Part shown: in pieces, positions 4,562 through 5,328 of the stretch
How the letters are laid out: each line of letters starts with the position of its first letter
Numbering within the stretch: the stretch's first letter is position 1
NCBI GenBank assembly: GCA_028821035.1
Contig: JAPPHP010000444.1
Location: forward strand, 1 to 5,328
Direction of reading: 5' to 3'
From: Gammaproteobacteria bacterium
Lineage (GTDB): Bacteria > Pseudomonadota > Gammaproteobacteria > Pseudomonadales > Azotimanducaceae
Length of the DNA: 5,328 nt
Program-made: the position numbers and the translations under genes
The notes under the pieces: model-generated
What the model saw: the letters and a program-made list of their open reading frames with translations, nothing else
Told to the model about the DNA's origin: nothing
Database searches by the model: none

Positions 4562-5328
4562 ATGGCGGCGCGTGAAGCCGAATCGGGGATTCTCTACGAG
4601 CCCGACCAGCGGGCGCCCCCCCTGCTCGCGACGGGGCTCGGGCTGCAGTTCGCGATCCTCACCCTTTCCAGCATGATCGTGATACCGATGACGGTGTTCC
4701 GGTCGGCGGGGTCTCCGGAGGCGTTGGTCACCTGGGCGGCCTTCGCGTCGCTGATCGTCGGCGGGGGGATTACCGCGCTGCAGGCGTTCCGTCTCGGACG
4801 CGTCGGCGCCGGCTACATGCTGATCACCGGTGGCTCGGGCGCCGCCATCGCCATCTGCGCGGACGCCCTGGAGGCCGGCGGTCCGGGACTGCTGGCCATG
4901 CTGGTGTGCGCCGCCGGAGTGTTCCAGCTTGCGTTCTCGGCCCGGCTGTCGCTGTTTCGCCGCATCCTCACGCCGACCGTGTCGGGGACGGTGCTGCTGC
5001 TCCTGCCGGTCACCGTGGTACCGGTCACCCTCGGTTTGCTGGACGATGTGCCGCCCGGGTCGGCGCCGCACGCAGCCCCGGTTTCCGCGCTGGCAACCGT
5101 TTTGGTCCTTGCGGCGATCATGCTCAAGGGTGGCCGGCAGCTCCGCCCCTGGGCTCCCGTCGTGGGCATCGTCGCGGGGTCGGCCGTGGCCGCGTCGCTC
5201 GGCGCGTACGACGTCGAGCGCGTCCTGCGCGCCCGCGGGGGGGGGGCGCCGGGGGGTGGTGGGGGGGGGCGGGTGGGGGGTTTGGGGGGGGGCGTGGGGG
5301 GGGGGTTGGGGGGGGTGGTGGGGGGGTT
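4562..5328 (+). CDS. NCS2-family nucleobase (xanthine/uracil-type) permease, N-terminal half; sequence corrupted and open at the window end
   Basis: This is an integral membrane nucleobase:cation symporter of the UraA/XanQ/PurP superfamily. Residues 12-35 (YEPDQRAPP... then GLGLQFAILTL) are typical of the first helix region, with Q29 kept but F30 where many members have His. Hydrophobic segments lie at about 20-45, 54-76, 81-101, 107-127, 136-160, 171-189 and 197-215, about seven of the family's usual fourteen helices. GYMLITGGSG (84-93) falls at the broken-helix TM3 position. LTPTVSGTVLLLLPV (136-150) matches the family's conserved P-x-V-x-G-T-V block. The ATG at 4562 has GAGGGGGG (4551-4558) just upstream. 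From residue 226 the frame is almost only Gly codons because of the poly-G tail, and no stop is reached. The real protein should be about 430-460 residues. Residues 1-225 are reliable. The substrate (xanthine, urate, uracil or other) cannot be decided. Confidence 0.85.
   Translation, partial: MAAREAESGILYEPDQRAPPLLATGLGLQFAILTLSSMIVIPMTVFRSAGSPEALVTWAAFASLIVGGGITALQAFRLGRVGAGYMLITGGSGAAIAICADALEAGGPGLLAMLVCAAGVFQLAFSARLSLFRRILTPTVSGTVLLLLPVTVVPVTLGLLDDVPPGSAPHAAPVSALATVLVLAAIMLKGGRQLRPWAPVVGIVAGSAVAASLGAYDVERVLRARGGGAPGGGGGGRVGGLGGGVGGGLGGVVGG
5237..5328. other. Low-complexity poly-G tail, probable sequencing or assembly artefact
   Basis: From 5237 to the end the sequence is nearly all G with scattered T, five C and no A, beginning with a run of ten G. 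It interrupts a well-conserved membrane protein in the middle of its expected length. Two-colour Illumina chemistry reads absent signal as G, and contig ends built from such reads look like this. It is not credible coding sequence and should be trimmed before comparison. Confidence 0.85.

Noticed and set aside
3563..5071. Long minus-strand open frame of 502 codons across the oxygenase and permease genes
   Set aside because: It runs antisense through two recognisable genes and their intergenic gap, and its product is Arg/Gly/His-rich with no domain.
5237..5328. G-quadruplex or glycine-rich protein tail
   Set aside because: The sequence meets the letter pattern, but the loss of A, the position at the contig end and the mid-gene interruption point to artefact.

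Overview
This is a very GC-rich bacterial window (about two-thirds GC or more by eye) with densely packed genes and little intergenic DNA. Nearly every frame is open for long stretches, so antisense shadow ORFs are common. I cannot assign a taxon. The gene set (a flavin-dependent NAD-linked formate dehydrogenase, an Ldh_2-family dehydrogenase, a CmcJ/NvfI-type putative oxygenase and a nucleobase permease) fits a heterotrophic, high-GC soil or marine bacterium. The poly-G decay at the right end suggests a contig from a short-read assembly.

Left half, minus strand, read from right to left: fdsG (2331 to 1894), fdsB (1897 to 485, overlapping fdsG by an ATGA) and the start of fdsA (416 to beyond base 1). 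Together they encode a soluble, molybdenum- or tungsten-dependent, NAD-linked formate dehydrogenase whose subunits are related to NuoE, NuoF and NuoG of complex I. All iron-sulfur ligand motifs expected in the visible parts are present. Electrons from formate would pass from FdsA through its Fe-S chain to the FMN of FdsB and on to NAD+. The fdsB-fdsA gap holds a perfect 16-bp tandem duplication and a 12-bp GC palindrome. The N-terminus of FdsB is a degenerate, cluster-less relative of FdsG.

Middle: an Ldh_2-family (malate/L-lactate dehydrogenase-like) oxidoreductase, also on the minus strand (3480 to 2404). It starts at a GTG with a strong Shine-Dalgarno sequence. A 72-bp gap with a perfect 9-bp inverted repeat separates it from fdsG. 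A 115-bp divergent promoter region lies on its other side.

Right half, plus strand: a CmcJ/NvfI-family putative non-haem iron oxygenase (3596 to 4420), a 141-bp GC-rich gap with inverted repeats and a leader hairpin, and the first half of an NCS2 xanthine/uracil-type permease (from 4562). The last 92 bases (5237 to 5328) are almost pure G with some T and no A. They are very probably a sequencing or assembly artefact, so the permease is unreliable beyond about residue 225.

I see no tRNA, rRNA, CRISPR array, insertion sequence or prophage gene. I do not see a convincing wholly new system. The most unusual gene is the CmcJ/NvfI-like oxygenase divergently paired with the Ldh_2 dehydrogenase, next to formate oxidation and a nucleobase transporter. 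This could be a small catabolic island in which the oxygenase, dehydrogenase and permease handle one substrate and formate is a by-product, but that link is inference only.
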